Part shown: positions 10,530-19,066 of the stretch, one piece after another
Position numbering within the stretch: the first letter of the stretch is position 1
Layout: every line of letters starts with the position of its first letter
NCBI GenBank assembly: GCA_964497095.1
Contig: CAZCCL010000011.1
Location: forward strand, 1-40,414
Origin: CAVPLM01 sp964497095
GTDB taxonomy: Bacteria > Actinomycetota > Thermoleophilia > RBG-16-64-13
Length of the DNA: 40,414 bases
Reading direction: 5' to 3'
The notes under the pieces: generated by a model
Database searches by the model: none
Told to the model about the DNA's origin: nothing
Seen by the model: only the letters and a program-made list of their open reading frames with translations
Translations under genes and position numbers: made by a program

Positions 10530-11099
10530 GTGGACAAAGCCAAGATCGAGAAAGGTGTCCGCCTACTGCTCGAGGGTATCGGGGAGGATCCGGAACGCGA
10601 GGGTCTTGTGGATACGCCCAGGCGGGTGGCGGAGATGTACGAAGATATCATCGCCACGGAGCCCCAAGACCTCTCCTCCATCGTGGTGGCGATCGGTTCC
10701 GACACTCACCAGGAGATGGTCCTCGTCCGCGACATCACCTTCCATTCGATGTGCGAGCATCACCTGCTTCCCTTCTTCGGCGCTGCCCATGTCGCCTACA
10801 TCCCTTCCAAACACGGCAAGATCACCGGCCTCTCGAAGATAGTGCGTCTCGTGCGGACCGCGGCCGCGCGGCTGCAGCTGCAGGAGCGGCTGACCAGTAC
10901 GATCGCCGATACACTGGAGACCTCTCTCGAGCCGGCCGGCGTCCTGGTGCTGGTCCAGGCCGAGCATATGTGCATATCGATGCGGGGGGTGCGGGCGCCG
11001 GGGTCACGGGTGGTCACTTCCGCCGTGCGCGGCATCTTCCGGACGAATGCCGCTACCCGGGCGGAGGTCATGGCCCTGATCGAGGCTCCTCCGGCCTGA
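10530..11099 (+). CDS. folE: GTP cyclohydrolase I, type 1
   Basis: First step of tetrahydrofolate synthesis: GTP to 7,8-dihydroneopterin triphosphate. The protein has 189 residues, the usual length. Zinc ligands are visible at C75 and H78 (SMCEHHLLPF) and C148 (AEHMCISMRG). The signature segments HVAYIPSKHGKITGLSK and VTSAVRGIF are intact. GTG start. It leads a folE-folP-folB-folK block whose products act in sequence, and it follows ftsH by 26 bases. Confidence 0.96.
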   Translation: MDKAKIEKGVRLLLEGIGEDPEREGLVDTPRRVAEMYEDIIATEPQDLSSIVVAIGSDTHQEMVLVRDITFHSMCEHHLLPFFGAAHVAYIPSKHGKITGLSKIVRLVRTAAARLQLQERLTSTIADTLETSLEPAGVLVLVQAEHMCISMRGVRAPGSRVVTSAVRGIFRTNAATRAEVMALIEAPPA

Positions 11100-11115
11100 T
11101 CCGGAGGCGGACGCG

Positions 11116-12330
11116 ATGATCCCGGACGACGGCGGTGCCCAGGTCCTGGTCCTCCGCGATCTGGACGAGGTCAGGGCTGCGATGGCTCAGGCGCGCGTCT
11201 CTTCAGCCGGCGTGGGCATCATGGAGAACAAGGGCCTCTTCCGCGTGGTGCGGGTCACGGGGCTCGACGTCCGGGCGGCCAGCATCCTGAAGCAGGAGAT
11301 GCTGTCGCGAGGCGGGGAGGTCGCCACCTCCCGCGACGTGTACCAGATGCGCGCGGAGCAAGCCGACTGCCTGGTGATGGGGACGCTGGCCCAGTTCGAG
11401 CGTCTACTGCCGAAACTGCAGGCACAGCCGTTCGGACTGCGCCGATTGGCCCACTCGATCGAAGCGGCCTTGCGCAACCACGACACTCCCATTCCGGCCT
11501 GTCACCCGGGCCTCGATCTTACAGACGCGCCCCTGGTGATGGGGGTGGTGAACGTCACTCCGGATTCGTTCTCAGACGGAGGCCTGCTCGCCGACGCGGA
11601 AACGGCGGTGCAGGTCGGCCTAGAGATGGTCCGGGAGGGGGCGGCGCTGGTGGATGTAGGAGGGGAGTCGACCCGCCCGGGAGCGGACGCTCTACCCTTG
11701 GAAGTGGAGCGGGAACGGGTGCTACCGGTCGTGCGCGCACTGGCCGCCGCTCTGCCCGGTCGGGTCTCGGTCGACACCTACAAGGCTGCGCTGGCGGCTG
11801 AGGCGCTTGCCGAGGGAGCCTACATGGTCAACGATATCTCCGCGCTGAGGATGGACGGGGAGATGGTGGCGGTCTTGAGGGATGCCGATTGCCCCGTGGT
11901 CCTGATGCATATGCTGGGAGAGCCTAAGACCATGCAGCAGGCGCCCGCGTATTCCGACGTGGTCCGAGAGGTCTACGCGTTCTTCGTGGAGCGTCTCAAC
12001 TGGGCCGTCGACAGCGGTCTGAAGGAGGAGAACCTTCTTTTAGACCCGGGAATAGGCTTCGGCAAGACCACCGCTCACAATCTGGAGATAATGCGTGATC
12101 TCGCCGCGTTCCGGTCCCTGGGACGACCTATCGTGGTGGGGGCTTCCCGGAAGAGATTTCTGGGGGAGATCCTTGGGATCGAGGAGCCGCGGGCCCGGGA
12201 CGAGGGCACGGCCGCCACGACGGTGATAGCGGCCGGCGCCGGCGCGCATATTGTGCGGGCGCATCGGGTAGGTCTGAATCGCGATGCAGCGAAGATCGCG
12301 CGGGCTGTCTTCGGCCCGTGGTCGCACTAG
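11116..12330 (+). CDS. folP: Dihydropteroate synthase with N-terminal extension domain
   Basis: Condenses 6-hydroxymethyl-dihydropterin pyrophosphate with p-aminobenzoate; the sulfonamide target. At 404 residues it is about 125 longer than the E. coli enzyme. The TIM barrel starts near residue 138 with PLVMGVVNVTPDSFSDGG and includes GGESTRPGA and DPGIGFGKT. Residues 1-125 form a separate domain (GVGIMENKGLFRVV, ASILKQEMLSRGGEVA, CLVMGTLAQFERLLPKL) that recurs at the N-terminus of DHPS in several deep-branching Gram-positives and whose role I do not know. ATG at 11116, 16 bases after the folE stop. Confidence 0.93.
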   Translation: MIPDDGGAQVLVLRDLDEVRAAMAQARVSSAGVGIMENKGLFRVVRVTGLDVRAASILKQEMLSRGGEVATSRDVYQMRAEQADCLVMGTLAQFERLLPKLQAQPFGLRRLAHSIEAALRNHDTPIPACHPGLDLTDAPLVMGVVNVTPDSFSDGGLLADAETAVQVGLEMVREGAALVDVGGESTRPGADALPLEVERERVLPVVRALAAALPGRVSVDTYKAALAAEALAEGAYMVNDISALRMDGEMVAVLRDADCPVVLMHMLGEPKTMQQAPAYSDVVREVYAFFVERLNWAVDSGLKEENLLLDPGIGFGKTTAHNLEIMRDLAAFRSLGRPIVVGASRKRFLGEILGIEEPRARDEGTAATTVIAAGAGAHIVRAHRVGLNRDAAKIARAVFGPWSH

Positions 12331-12345
12331 CCGGCCGGATCCAGA

Positions 12346-12726
12346 ATGGGGGCTATGGTGGATATCTACATAGAGGGGTTGGAGGTATACGGCCACCATG
12401 GGGTGGCATCCGAGGAGAAGGTGCTGGGGCAGCGTCTGCTTTTCGACGTGCGTTTGACCATGGACGAATGCGCGGCGGCTGAGACCGATGACGTGGCCGA
12501 CACGGTCGACTACACGGAGGTCCTCGATGCCGTGACAGAGGTGGCCACCACCCAGAGCTTCTCCCTTCTCGAACGCCTGGCGTGGGCCACGGCTGAGAGC
12601 ATACTGCGGAGGTTCCCGGTCGACGAGGTGTGGGTGCAGGTGACGAAGCCTCATCCACCCGTGGCCTGTGCGCTGTCCAGCGTGGCCGCTGCAGTGGAGC
12701 TGCAGCGGGCCGACCTCGAGGGCTGA
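12346..12726 (+). CDS. folB: Dihydroneopterin aldolase
   Basis: Converts 7,8-dihydroneopterin to 6-hydroxymethyl-dihydropterin and glycolaldehyde. It has 126 residues, usual length. Family signatures are IYIEGLEVYGHHGVASEE (substrate-binding glutamate and histidine region), DTVDYTEV, SFSLLERLA and the late lysine in VTKPHPPV. Start at ATG 12346, or ATG 12355 three codons on. The stop TGA at 12724 is in the same frame as folK, and no other stop separates the two genes. Confidence 0.94.
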   Translation: MGAMVDIYIEGLEVYGHHGVASEEKVLGQRLLFDVRLTMDECAAAETDDVADTVDYTEVLDAVTEVATTQSFSLLERLAWATAESILRRFPVDEVWVQVTKPHPPVACALSSVAAAVELQRADLEG

Positions 12727-12759
12727 GGGCTGAGTGCCGCGGGGCGGGCTCCGGCCCGA

Positions 12760-14187
12760 GTGTACCTGGGACTGGGTTCGAATCAGGGAGATAGGGAAAG
12801 CATGCTCCGCCAGGCCCGGGGTCGCCTGTGCTCCCTGCCTGGGACCGCAGAGTCGGCGGCATCCTCTCTGTACGTCACCGCGCCCATAGGCGGCCCCGAG
12901 CAGGACGACTTCCTCAACCAGGTGGTCGAGCTGGAGACGGCATTCTCCCCTGGGGATCTTCTGTCTGCTATCCGGCTGATCGAGAGCGAGCAGGGTAGGG
13001 AGCGGACGGTCAGATGGGGTCCCCGGACCGTGGACATCGATATCCTCTGGTACGATGGGCTCTCGATTCAGGAGGCCGGTCTGGAGATCCCTCATCCGCG
13101 CATGGAGGAGCGGCGCTTCGTGCTTGAACCCCTGGCAGAGCTTGCCCCGGACTTAATCCTCCCCAGCGGCAACAAGGCGATCAAGGCCCTGGCCTCGGTA
13201 CGAGACCAGGTGGTTAGGCGGCTCCCGGTTGGTGCCGATGAGGAGGGTCTAGGAAGAAACAGCGATCGGACCGGGGAATACTCGGCAGTCCAAGCGGAGA
13301 TCCGTCGGCTTGCCCGGGAGAAAGAAGCCGTCCTCCTAGTCCATAACTACCAGCGCCCTGAAGTGCAGGATGTGGCCGATATCACCGGAGATTCCCTGGG
13401 TCTTTCCCGGCAGGCGGCGGCCTCGGCCGCCCGCATGATCGTGTTCTGTGGGGTGCACTTCATGGCCGAGACGGCGGCTATCCTTGCGCCGGAACGGCCG
13501 GTCATCCTGCCGGAGATACGCGCCGGCTGTCCCATGGCCGACATGGTGGACGTCGAAGGGCTGCAGGCCCTCAAGGACGAACACCCGGGGGCAGTCGTGG
13601 TGAGCTACGTGAACACATCGGCTGCTGTCAAGGCGATCTCCGATATCTGCTGTACCAGCGCCAATGCTGCCCGGATCGTGCAGTCTATCCCCCCGGATCG
13701 GGAGATCATCTTCACGCCCGACGAGAATCTGGGCTCCTGGGCTGCGAGGAAGGCGGGTCGGGAGATGATCTTGTGGCCGGGTTTCTGCCCCACTCACGAG
13801 TGGATCAAGGTGAGCGATGTGGAGGAAGCCCGAGCGGCTCACCCTGGCGCCAAGGTCGTGGTCCACCCCGAATGCCGCCCAGAGGTATCCGCCATCGCCG
13901 ACGCGGTGGAGAGCACTTCGGGGATGATCCGCTTCTGTCGCGAAGATGACGCCAAGGAGTATCTGATCGGAACGGAACTGGGCATGCTCTACCGCCTTTC
14001 GCAGGACTGTCCGGGTAAGGTGTTCTACCCGGTCACGGAGGTGAGCGTGTGCCGGAACATGAAGATGACCACTCTGGACAAGGTGCTGGGGGCGCTTCGC
14101 AGCGAAGGCCCGGTGGTCACGGTCGACCCAGAGACTCGGGCCAAGGCCCTGAGGGCCGTTCAGCGCATGATCGAGGTGGGGCCGTGA
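12760..14187 (+). CDS. FolK-NadA fusion: HPPK joined to quinolinate synthase
   Basis: One open frame of 475 codons holds two complete enzymes. Residues 1-150 are HPPK (FolK): GLGSNQGDR (4-12), then RWGPRTVDIDILWYD (85-99), giving the pterin pyrophosphate used by FolP. Residues 178-475 are quinolinate synthase A (NadA): VHNYQRPEVQDVADITGDS, CGVHFMAETAAIL, and the three cluster cysteines C257 (AGCPMADM), C343 (GFCPTHEW) and C431 (VCRNMKMTT), spaced 86 and 88 as expected for a 4Fe-4S NadA. Residues 150-177 form a charged linker. There is no stop between the halves. A GTG at 13210 could restart NadA but has no Shine-Dalgarno. GTG 12760 is the first conventional start in frame. NadB follows with a GTGA overlap. 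Confidence 0.85.
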   Translation: MYLGLGSNQGDRESMLRQARGRLCSLPGTAESAASSLYVTAPIGGPEQDDFLNQVVELETAFSPGDLLSAIRLIESEQGRERTVRWGPRTVDIDILWYDGLSIQEAGLEIPHPRMEERRFVLEPLAELAPDLILPSGNKAIKALASVRDQVVRRLPVGADEEGLGRNSDRTGEYSAVQAEIRRLAREKEAVLLVHNYQRPEVQDVADITGDSLGLSRQAAASAARMIVFCGVHFMAETAAILAPERPVILPEIRAGCPMADMVDVEGLQALKDEHPGAVVVSYVNTSAAVKAISDICCTSANAARIVQSIPPDREIIFTPDENLGSWAARKAGREMILWPGFCPTHEWIKVSDVEEARAAHPGAKVVVHPECRPEVSAIADAVESTSGMIRFCREDDAKEYLIGTELGMLYRLSQDCPGKVFYPVTEVSVCRNMKMTTLDKVLGALRSEGPVVTVDPETRAKALRAVQRMIEVGP

Positions 14188-15866
14188 CGGAGCCCGATCG
14201 CTCCGAGCCGCAGTCGATTGAGCCCTTTGCTCCCCTGGTGTCGCGTGGGGGAGCGGATGTCCGCTTTTCCAGCTACGACGTGCTGGTGATTGGGGGAGGC
14301 ATCGCCGGGCTCACTGCCGCTGTCGGTGCCGCCCGCAGGTGGAACGTCGGTCTCATCACCAAGGGCACACTCGATCAGACCACCACCTTCCTCGCCCAAG
14401 GAGGGATCGCGGCGGCGCTTGGGCCGTACGATTCCCCCGAGCTGCACTTCAAGGACACGCTGGAAGCCGGAGTGGGCCTATGTGACGATGCGGCCGTCAA
14501 GGTGCTGGTGGAAGAAGGTCCAGCCCGAGTGCGGGAACTCGAGCGCATGGGCACCAAGTTCGACCGGCGCGACGGCAAGCTGATCCTCGGCTCCGAGGGC
14601 GCGCACTCCGTCCCGCGGGTCGTGCACGCGGGTGGGGATGCCACAGGCAGCGCAGTGGCCGGTGCCCTGGCCGAGGCCGTCGCCGCGGGTACAAGGGTGC
14701 AGTTGCACGAGAACGAGTTCGTGATCGATCTGCTCGTGGATGCGGGCCGCTGTGTGGGGGCAGTCTCCCTGGACAGAGAGGGGGGGCTCACGGTCAGTCT
14801 GGCCCGGGCGGTGGTGCTCGCGTGCGGGGGAGCGGGCCAGGTCTTTGCGCACACGACCAACCCTGTCATGGCGACCGGCGACGGACATGCGATGGCCTAT
14901 CGGGCCGGCGCCGTGATGAGGGACATGGAGTTCATGCAGTTCCATCCCACCGCCTTCTACGGGGAGGAGAACCCGACCCTCCTGGTCACCGAGGCCCTTA
15001 GAGGGGAGGGCGCCTATCTACTCGATGACGCCGGCGAGAGGTTCATGGTGGACTCGCATCCCCGGGCGGAGCTGGCTCCTCGGGACGTGGTGGTACGTCA
15101 CATCAAACGGGTCTTCGAACGCGACGGCACCGACCACGTGTGGCTGGACGCCCGCCACCTGGAGTGCGAGTTCCTGCGGACGCGGTTTCCCACGGTCTAC
15201 GGGGGACTCGAGAAGAGAGGGTTCGACCTCTGCAGCCAACTGATCCCCGTGGCGCCGGCATCGCATTACTTCATCGGGGGGGTGCTCACGCACATCTGGG
15301 GACAGACGACCGTGCCGGGGCTCTATGCATGCGGTGAGACGGCCAGCACAGGCATCCACGGTGCGAATCGCCTGGCTTCCAATTCCCTCCTCGAAGGCCT
15401 GGTCTTCGGGGAGCGGACGGTTCGTGACCTCGACCGGTACCTGGCTGTGGCGGACCCGGCGGTGCGGAAGATCCGCCTGAACCTCGCCGAAGAAGTGAGA
15501 GAAGGCAATGACCCTGCGCTCGTGGCGGCGGGAAGGGCGACCGTTGGCCGTCTGATGACGGACTGGTGTGGGATCGTCCGGGAGCGCGCGGGATTGGAGC
15601 GAGTACGGGTCGGCCTTGCCGCCGTGCGGCAGTCGCTGGCGCCTCCGGCGCTCACCGTGCCCGAAGTGGAACTGGTGAATCTCTTGACGGTGGCCGAGCA
15701 CTGCCTCGAGTCTGCGGTCCTTCGCGAAGAAAGTCGTGGAGTACATCTCCGGTCTGACTATCCGGAGCGGGACGACGACCGCTGGAGGCGACACATCATC
15801 GTGCGTCGAGACCCTGCCACCGGCGGGGCGGTCGTTCGATCGAGCACGGGGGAGGTGGATTCGTGA
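14184..15866 (+). CDS. nadB: L-aspartate oxidase
   Basis: FAD enzyme that oxidises L-aspartate to iminoaspartate, the NadA substrate; 560 residues. The N-terminal Rossmann motif VLVIGGGIAGLTAA begins about residue 33. Flavoprotein active-site features follow: TTTFLAQGGIAAALG, the HFKDTL segment, SEGAHSVPRVVHAGGDATG, MEFMQFHPTAFY and GLYACGETASTGIHGANRLASNSLLEGLVFG. The C-terminal domain is the helical fumarate reductase/succinate dehydrogenase type. I set the start at GTG 14184, which overlaps the nadA stop and has GGTGGGG upstream. The open frame extends further 5-prime, but that part is antisense-like shadow inside nadA. Confidence 0.95.
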   Translation: MTEPDRSEPQSIEPFAPLVSRGGADVRFSSYDVLVIGGGIAGLTAAVGAARRWNVGLITKGTLDQTTTFLAQGGIAAALGPYDSPELHFKDTLEAGVGLCDDAAVKVLVEEGPARVRELERMGTKFDRRDGKLILGSEGAHSVPRVVHAGGDATGSAVAGALAEAVAAGTRVQLHENEFVIDLLVDAGRCVGAVSLDREGGLTVSLARAVVLACGGAGQVFAHTTNPVMATGDGHAMAYRAGAVMRDMEFMQFHPTAFYGEENPTLLVTEALRGEGAYLLDDAGERFMVDSHPRAELAPRDVVVRHIKRVFERDGTDHVWLDARHLECEFLRTRFPTVYGGLEKRGFDLCSQLIPVAPASHYFIGGVLTHIWGQTTVPGLYACGETASTGIHGANRLASNSLLEGLVFGERTVRDLDRYLAVADPAVRKIRLNLAEEVREGNDPALVAAGRATVGRLMTDWCGIVRERAGLERVRVGLAAVRQSLAPPALTVPEVELVNLLTVAEHCLESAVLREESRGVHLRSDYPERDDDRWRRHIIVRRDPATGGAVVRSSTGEVDS

Positions 15867-16714
15867 ACGAGCAGAGGAGCCTAGTGTTGGTGCGGCAGGC
15901 TCTGGCCGAGGATCTCGCCGGCTACGGGGACGTCACTTCCACGTGGACGGTGCCACTCGGCCTGCGCGGCACCGCTGTCATCACGGCCAGGGAGGAGATG
16001 GTGGTGTGCGGGCTATCCTTGGCCGAAGCCGTGATGAAAGAGGTCGATCCCGAGGCGGTGTTCACGGCGCTGGTCGGTGACGGGGCGCCGGCCACGGATA
16101 GAGACAGATTGGCTACGGTCGAAGGGCAGGTGCGCAGCATCCTCACCGCGGAGCGCACCATGCTCAACTTCCTCAGCCACCTTTCCGGCGTAGCCACCCA
16201 ATCCCGGCGATTCGCTCGAGCCGTCGAAGGCACCGGGGCGACTGTAGTGGATACCCGGAAGACGACTCCCGGGCTGCGTCTATGGGAGAAGCGGGCGGTC
16301 GTCTACGGAGGATGTCGGAACCATCGGTTCGGGCTGTTCGACATGGTGCTTATCAAGAACAATCACCTCACCGCCGCGGGCGGGGTGCGAACGGCCATGG
16401 AGCGAATCAAGGAAGCCCGTCCCCACTACGTCAAGATCGAAGTGGAAGTGGAGAACGAGGGCGATTTGCGGGAGGCTGTAGCCTGCGGAGCTGACTTGAT
16501 AATGCTCGACAACCAGAGCTTGGAGTCCTTGCGGAGCCTGGTGGGATTGGCCCGAGAACTGGATTCCCGGGTGGTCTTGGAGGCTTCCGGGGGAGTGACT
16601 TTGGACGGCGTGAGACAGGTGGCGGAGACCGGGGTGGACCTCATTTCCACCAGTGCGTTGACCATGCGAGCTCCAGCGGTGGACGTCGGGCTGACCCTCG
16701 TCGCGGGCAGATGA
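15863..16714 (+). CDS. nadC: Nicotinate-nucleotide pyrophosphorylase (carboxylating)
   Basis: Quinolinate phosphoribosyltransferase, converting quinolinate and PRPP to nicotinate mononucleotide; 283 residues. Key segments are ERTMLNFLSHLSGVAT, VVDTRKTTPGLRLWEKRAV, GGCRNHRFGLFDMVLIKNNH, KIEVEVENE and the C-terminal LEASGGVTLD and GVDLISTSALT. All basic residues of the substrate pocket seen in the family appear present. GTG start overlapping the nadB TGA by four bases completes a nadA-nadB-nadC operon for de novo NAD synthesis from aspartate. Confidence 0.96.
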   Translation: MNEQRSLVLVRQALAEDLAGYGDVTSTWTVPLGLRGTAVITAREEMVVCGLSLAEAVMKEVDPEAVFTALVGDGAPATDRDRLATVEGQVRSILTAERTMLNFLSHLSGVATQSRRFARAVEGTGATVVDTRKTTPGLRLWEKRAVVYGGCRNHRFGLFDMVLIKNNHLTAAGGVRTAMERIKEARPHYVKIEVEVENEGDLREAVACGADLIMLDNQSLESLRSLVGLARELDSRVVLEASGGVTLDGVRQVAETGVDLISTSALTMRAPAVDVGLTLVAGR

Positions 16715-16880
16715 GGGCCGAGGCGTCTGAGGGCTGGGGCATATGAAGGCGGGGCATATGGAAGCCTGCTCAGGGGGCCGTGATCCTGGGGCGGCGCGTG
16801 AATATGGGGCCACACCTGGATAGAAGACGTTCGGACGGACCCGACGGGGAGAGCGACGAAAGGAGGAGGGGAGGGAGATC

Positions 16881-17648
16881 ATGCTGCTGGCGGTCGATGT
16901 AGGCAACACGCAGACCGCGGTCGGGCTCTTCTCCGGGAGGGAGCTGACCGGCGACTGGCGCTTCGCCACCGATGTCGGCAAGACCGGGGACGAGCTGGCC
17001 GTCTTGATCGATGGCTTGCTGGGTCTTGACGGCTTCTCGCGGGACTCGGTGACAGGTCTGGCAGTAGCGTCGGTGGTTCCTCGGCTGAGCAACGAATACG
17101 CAGCCATGGCGGTGAGCAGATTCGGCCTGGAGGCACTCTTAGTGGGCCCGGGGGTGAAAACCGGTATGCCCATTCTCACCAACGACCCCCGGCAGGTCGG
17201 CCCCGATCTCATCGTCGACGCGGTGGCCGCTCACGATGCGTATGGGGGCCCCTGTATCGCCGTCGACTTCGGGACCGCGACCACCTTCAGCGCCGTGTCC
17301 ACGGGGGGCGAATATCTGGGTCATGCCATCGCTCCCGGCATCGAGGTGTCGCTGGACGCGCTCGCCAACCGGGCCGCCCGCCTCGTCAGGATCGAGCTGG
17401 TGGACCCGGGTAGCGTGATCGGCAAGAGCACGGTCCAGGCTATGCAGGCCGGAGCGCTCTACGGCTTCGCGGGACAGGTGGACGGGATCGTGACGCGGAT
17501 GCGCTCAGAGATTGGGGCGGAGGCGGTCACTGTGGCCACCGGGGGACTCGCGCACTTCATCTTCGATCACGCGAGTACCTTGGACAAGCTCGACCCCCTG
17601 CTCACTCTCAAGGGCCTGGAGATAATCTACCGGCGGAATCTTGCCTAG
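16881..17648 (+). CDS. coaX: Type III pantothenate kinase
   Basis: First committed step of coenzyme A synthesis; CoaX-type enzymes are feedback-insensitive and need a monovalent cation. 255 residues. Motifs: LAVDVGNTQTAVGLF (phosphate 1 loop, residues 3-17), VVPRLSN, the central GPDLIVDAVAAHDAYGGP (family GADR variant), and AVDFGTATTFSAVS (phosphate 2). The C-terminal TVATGGLAHFIF is the adenosine region. ATG 16881 follows AGGAGGGGAGGGAG. The 166-base space after nadC holds a 10-base direct repeat, GGGGCATATG, at 16736-16745 and 16751-16760. Confidence 0.94.
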   Translation: MLLAVDVGNTQTAVGLFSGRELTGDWRFATDVGKTGDELAVLIDGLLGLDGFSRDSVTGLAVASVVPRLSNEYAAMAVSRFGLEALLVGPGVKTGMPILTNDPRQVGPDLIVDAVAAHDAYGGPCIAVDFGTATTFSAVSTGGEYLGHAIAPGIEVSLDALANRAARLVRIELVDPGSVIGKSTVQAMQAGALYGFAGQVDGIVTRMRSEIGAEAVTVATGGLAHFIFDHASTLDKLDPLLTLKGLEIIYRRNLA

Positions 17649-17717
17649 TATGCTCGGCGGTAAGTGGTTTGGTGCAGAAGACCGCATAGGTGGGCGCCGG
17701 CGGGGTGGCCACAGGTG

Positions 17718-18917
17718 ATGTCGGAGTCCTCTGCGGCATCGAGCTCGGCCGACCGGCTCGACAATGGTGTGAGCCCCGCCGAAGCAGACGCTCCCCTCGC
17801 GGCCGAAGCTCTTGCGAACGCACAGGCTCTCGCGGATGCGGGGGCTCCTGCGCGTGCAGGGGCTCCCACCCATGCAGGGGTTCCTCCCGACGATCCGGGA
17901 GTTCCCGCCGGCTGGACAGGTCCGTCTGCAGGATTTCTCGCGACTCGCTTCACGATCGGGGGAGTACGTGCGCCCAACCGGGTGGTGTCGGCTCCCATGG
18001 CCGGGCTCACCGGCAGCGCATATCGGCGGCATCTCAAGGCGCACGGTGTCGGCTTGGTCACCAGTGAGATGGTCAGTGCGTACGGTCTCGTCCACCGCAA
18101 CGTCCACACGGCCGGATACCTCGATTTCGCGGAGGAAGAACGGCCGATCGCAGTGCAGCTCTTCGGTGACACGCCGGACATCATGGCGCGGGCTGTGGAG
18201 GCCGTGCTCGGCCGGCCCGAAGTTCCCGATGTGATCGACATCAACATGGGGTGCCCGGTCCGCAAGGTGATGCGGACCGGCGCGGGGGCCGCCTTTCTGC
18301 AGGACCCTGATCGGGCCGCAGCGGTTGCGGCCGCTGTGGTGCGGCTGGCTGACCAGGCAGGTGTTCCCGTGACGGCTAAACTGCGGAGTGGGCTGAGGGT
18401 CGGCGAGCGGACGGCGGTTTCACTTGCCCCCCGCCTGGAAGAAGCGGGCGTGCAGGGTTTGGCCGTGCATCCTCGGGCGGCGGAGCAGCACTATCGAGGA
18501 ATGGCCGATCATGCCATCACAGCGGCCGTCGTTGCCGCAGTGGGTGTGCCGGTGATTGCCTCGGGGGACATTTCCAGCGTGGCTTCGGCCTTGTTGGTGT
18601 GCGAGACGACGGGGGCGGCGGCCCTGATGGTCGCGCGGGGTGCCGCGGGCAACCCCTGGTTGGTGGGCGCGCTGCTCTCCGGGAGGAGCGCAGCGCGCCC
18701 ACCTCTACCTATGGTCGTCGACGATCTACGCCGGCTTCTCAGCCTGGCGGCGGCAGAGCGGGGTCCCGAGCGGGCGGCGCGCTGGATCCGCAAGCTGCTG
18801 GGGTGGTACTTGCGGCCGTCGGGAGTCCCGGCGTCGACCGTGGAGAGGCTGAGGTCGTTGGGTGACGCGGTGGTCTTGGACGCCACGCTGGCAGAAATGG
18901 GCGCCGCGGGGACCTGA
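17718..18917 (+). CDS. dusB: tRNA-dihydrouridine synthase, DusB type
   Basis: FMN enzyme that reduces uridine in the tRNA D-loop. The catalytic domain starts about residue 75: GVRAPNRVVSAPMAGLT, SEMVSAYGL, PIAVQLFGDTP, DINMGCPVRKV (catalytic cysteine), GAGAAFLQDP, VTAKLRSGL, VHPRAAEQHYRGMAD, IASGDI and MVARGAAGNPW. Residues 1-70 are an unusual Ala/Pro-rich low-complexity tail containing near-repeats of the type AxAGAP. This tail is absent from typical Dus proteins. ATG 17718 is preceded by CACAGGTG. The true start could be further in if the tail is not translated. Confidence 0.9.
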   Translation: MSESSAASSSADRLDNGVSPAEADAPLAAEALANAQALADAGAPARAGAPTHAGVPPDDPGVPAGWTGPSAGFLATRFTIGGVRAPNRVVSAPMAGLTGSAYRRHLKAHGVGLVTSEMVSAYGLVHRNVHTAGYLDFAEEERPIAVQLFGDTPDIMARAVEAVLGRPEVPDVIDINMGCPVRKVMRTGAGAAFLQDPDRAAAVAAAVVRLADQAGVPVTAKLRSGLRVGERTAVSLAPRLEEAGVQGLAVHPRAAEQHYRGMADHAITAAVVAAVGVPVIASGDISSVASALLVCETTGAAALMVARGAAGNPWLVGALLSGRSAARPPLPMVVDDLRRLLSLAAAERGPERAARWIRKLLGWYLRPSGVPASTVERLRSLGDAVVLDATLAEMGAAGT

Positions 18918-18981
18918 TTCCTCCCGATTTGCATGACACCGGCGCTCCCTGCTATGGCTGCTGGCTGGGCCTTCGGTGTTG

Positions 18982-19010
18982 TTGACAAGTATCGTCGCCC
19001 CACCTATAAT
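18982..19010 (+). promoter_or_regulatory. Consensus vegetative promoter for greA-lysS
   Basis: TTGACA (18982-18987), 17-base spacer, TATAAT (19005-19010): a perfect match to the primary-sigma consensus at both boxes and in spacing. It lies 57 bases upstream of the greA GTG and starts a transcription unit after the nad/coaX/dusB run. The AT-rich boxes stand out against the GC-rich background. Confidence 0.88.
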
Positions 19011-19066
19011 GCCCGGCTACTTTCAGGCGCACTTGGCCTTTTGGCGGCCGTCAAAGGAAGGTAACC

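Noticed and set aside
13210..13212. Separate NadA start at GTG
   Set aside because: No Shine-Dalgarno before it, and the FolK frame has no stop. Retained only as an alternative in the fusion entry.
14049..14183. 5-prime extension of nadB
   Set aside because: It overlaps the nadA 3-prime end, shows no NadB homology, and the GTG at 14184 has the GTGA coupling seen at neighbouring junctions.
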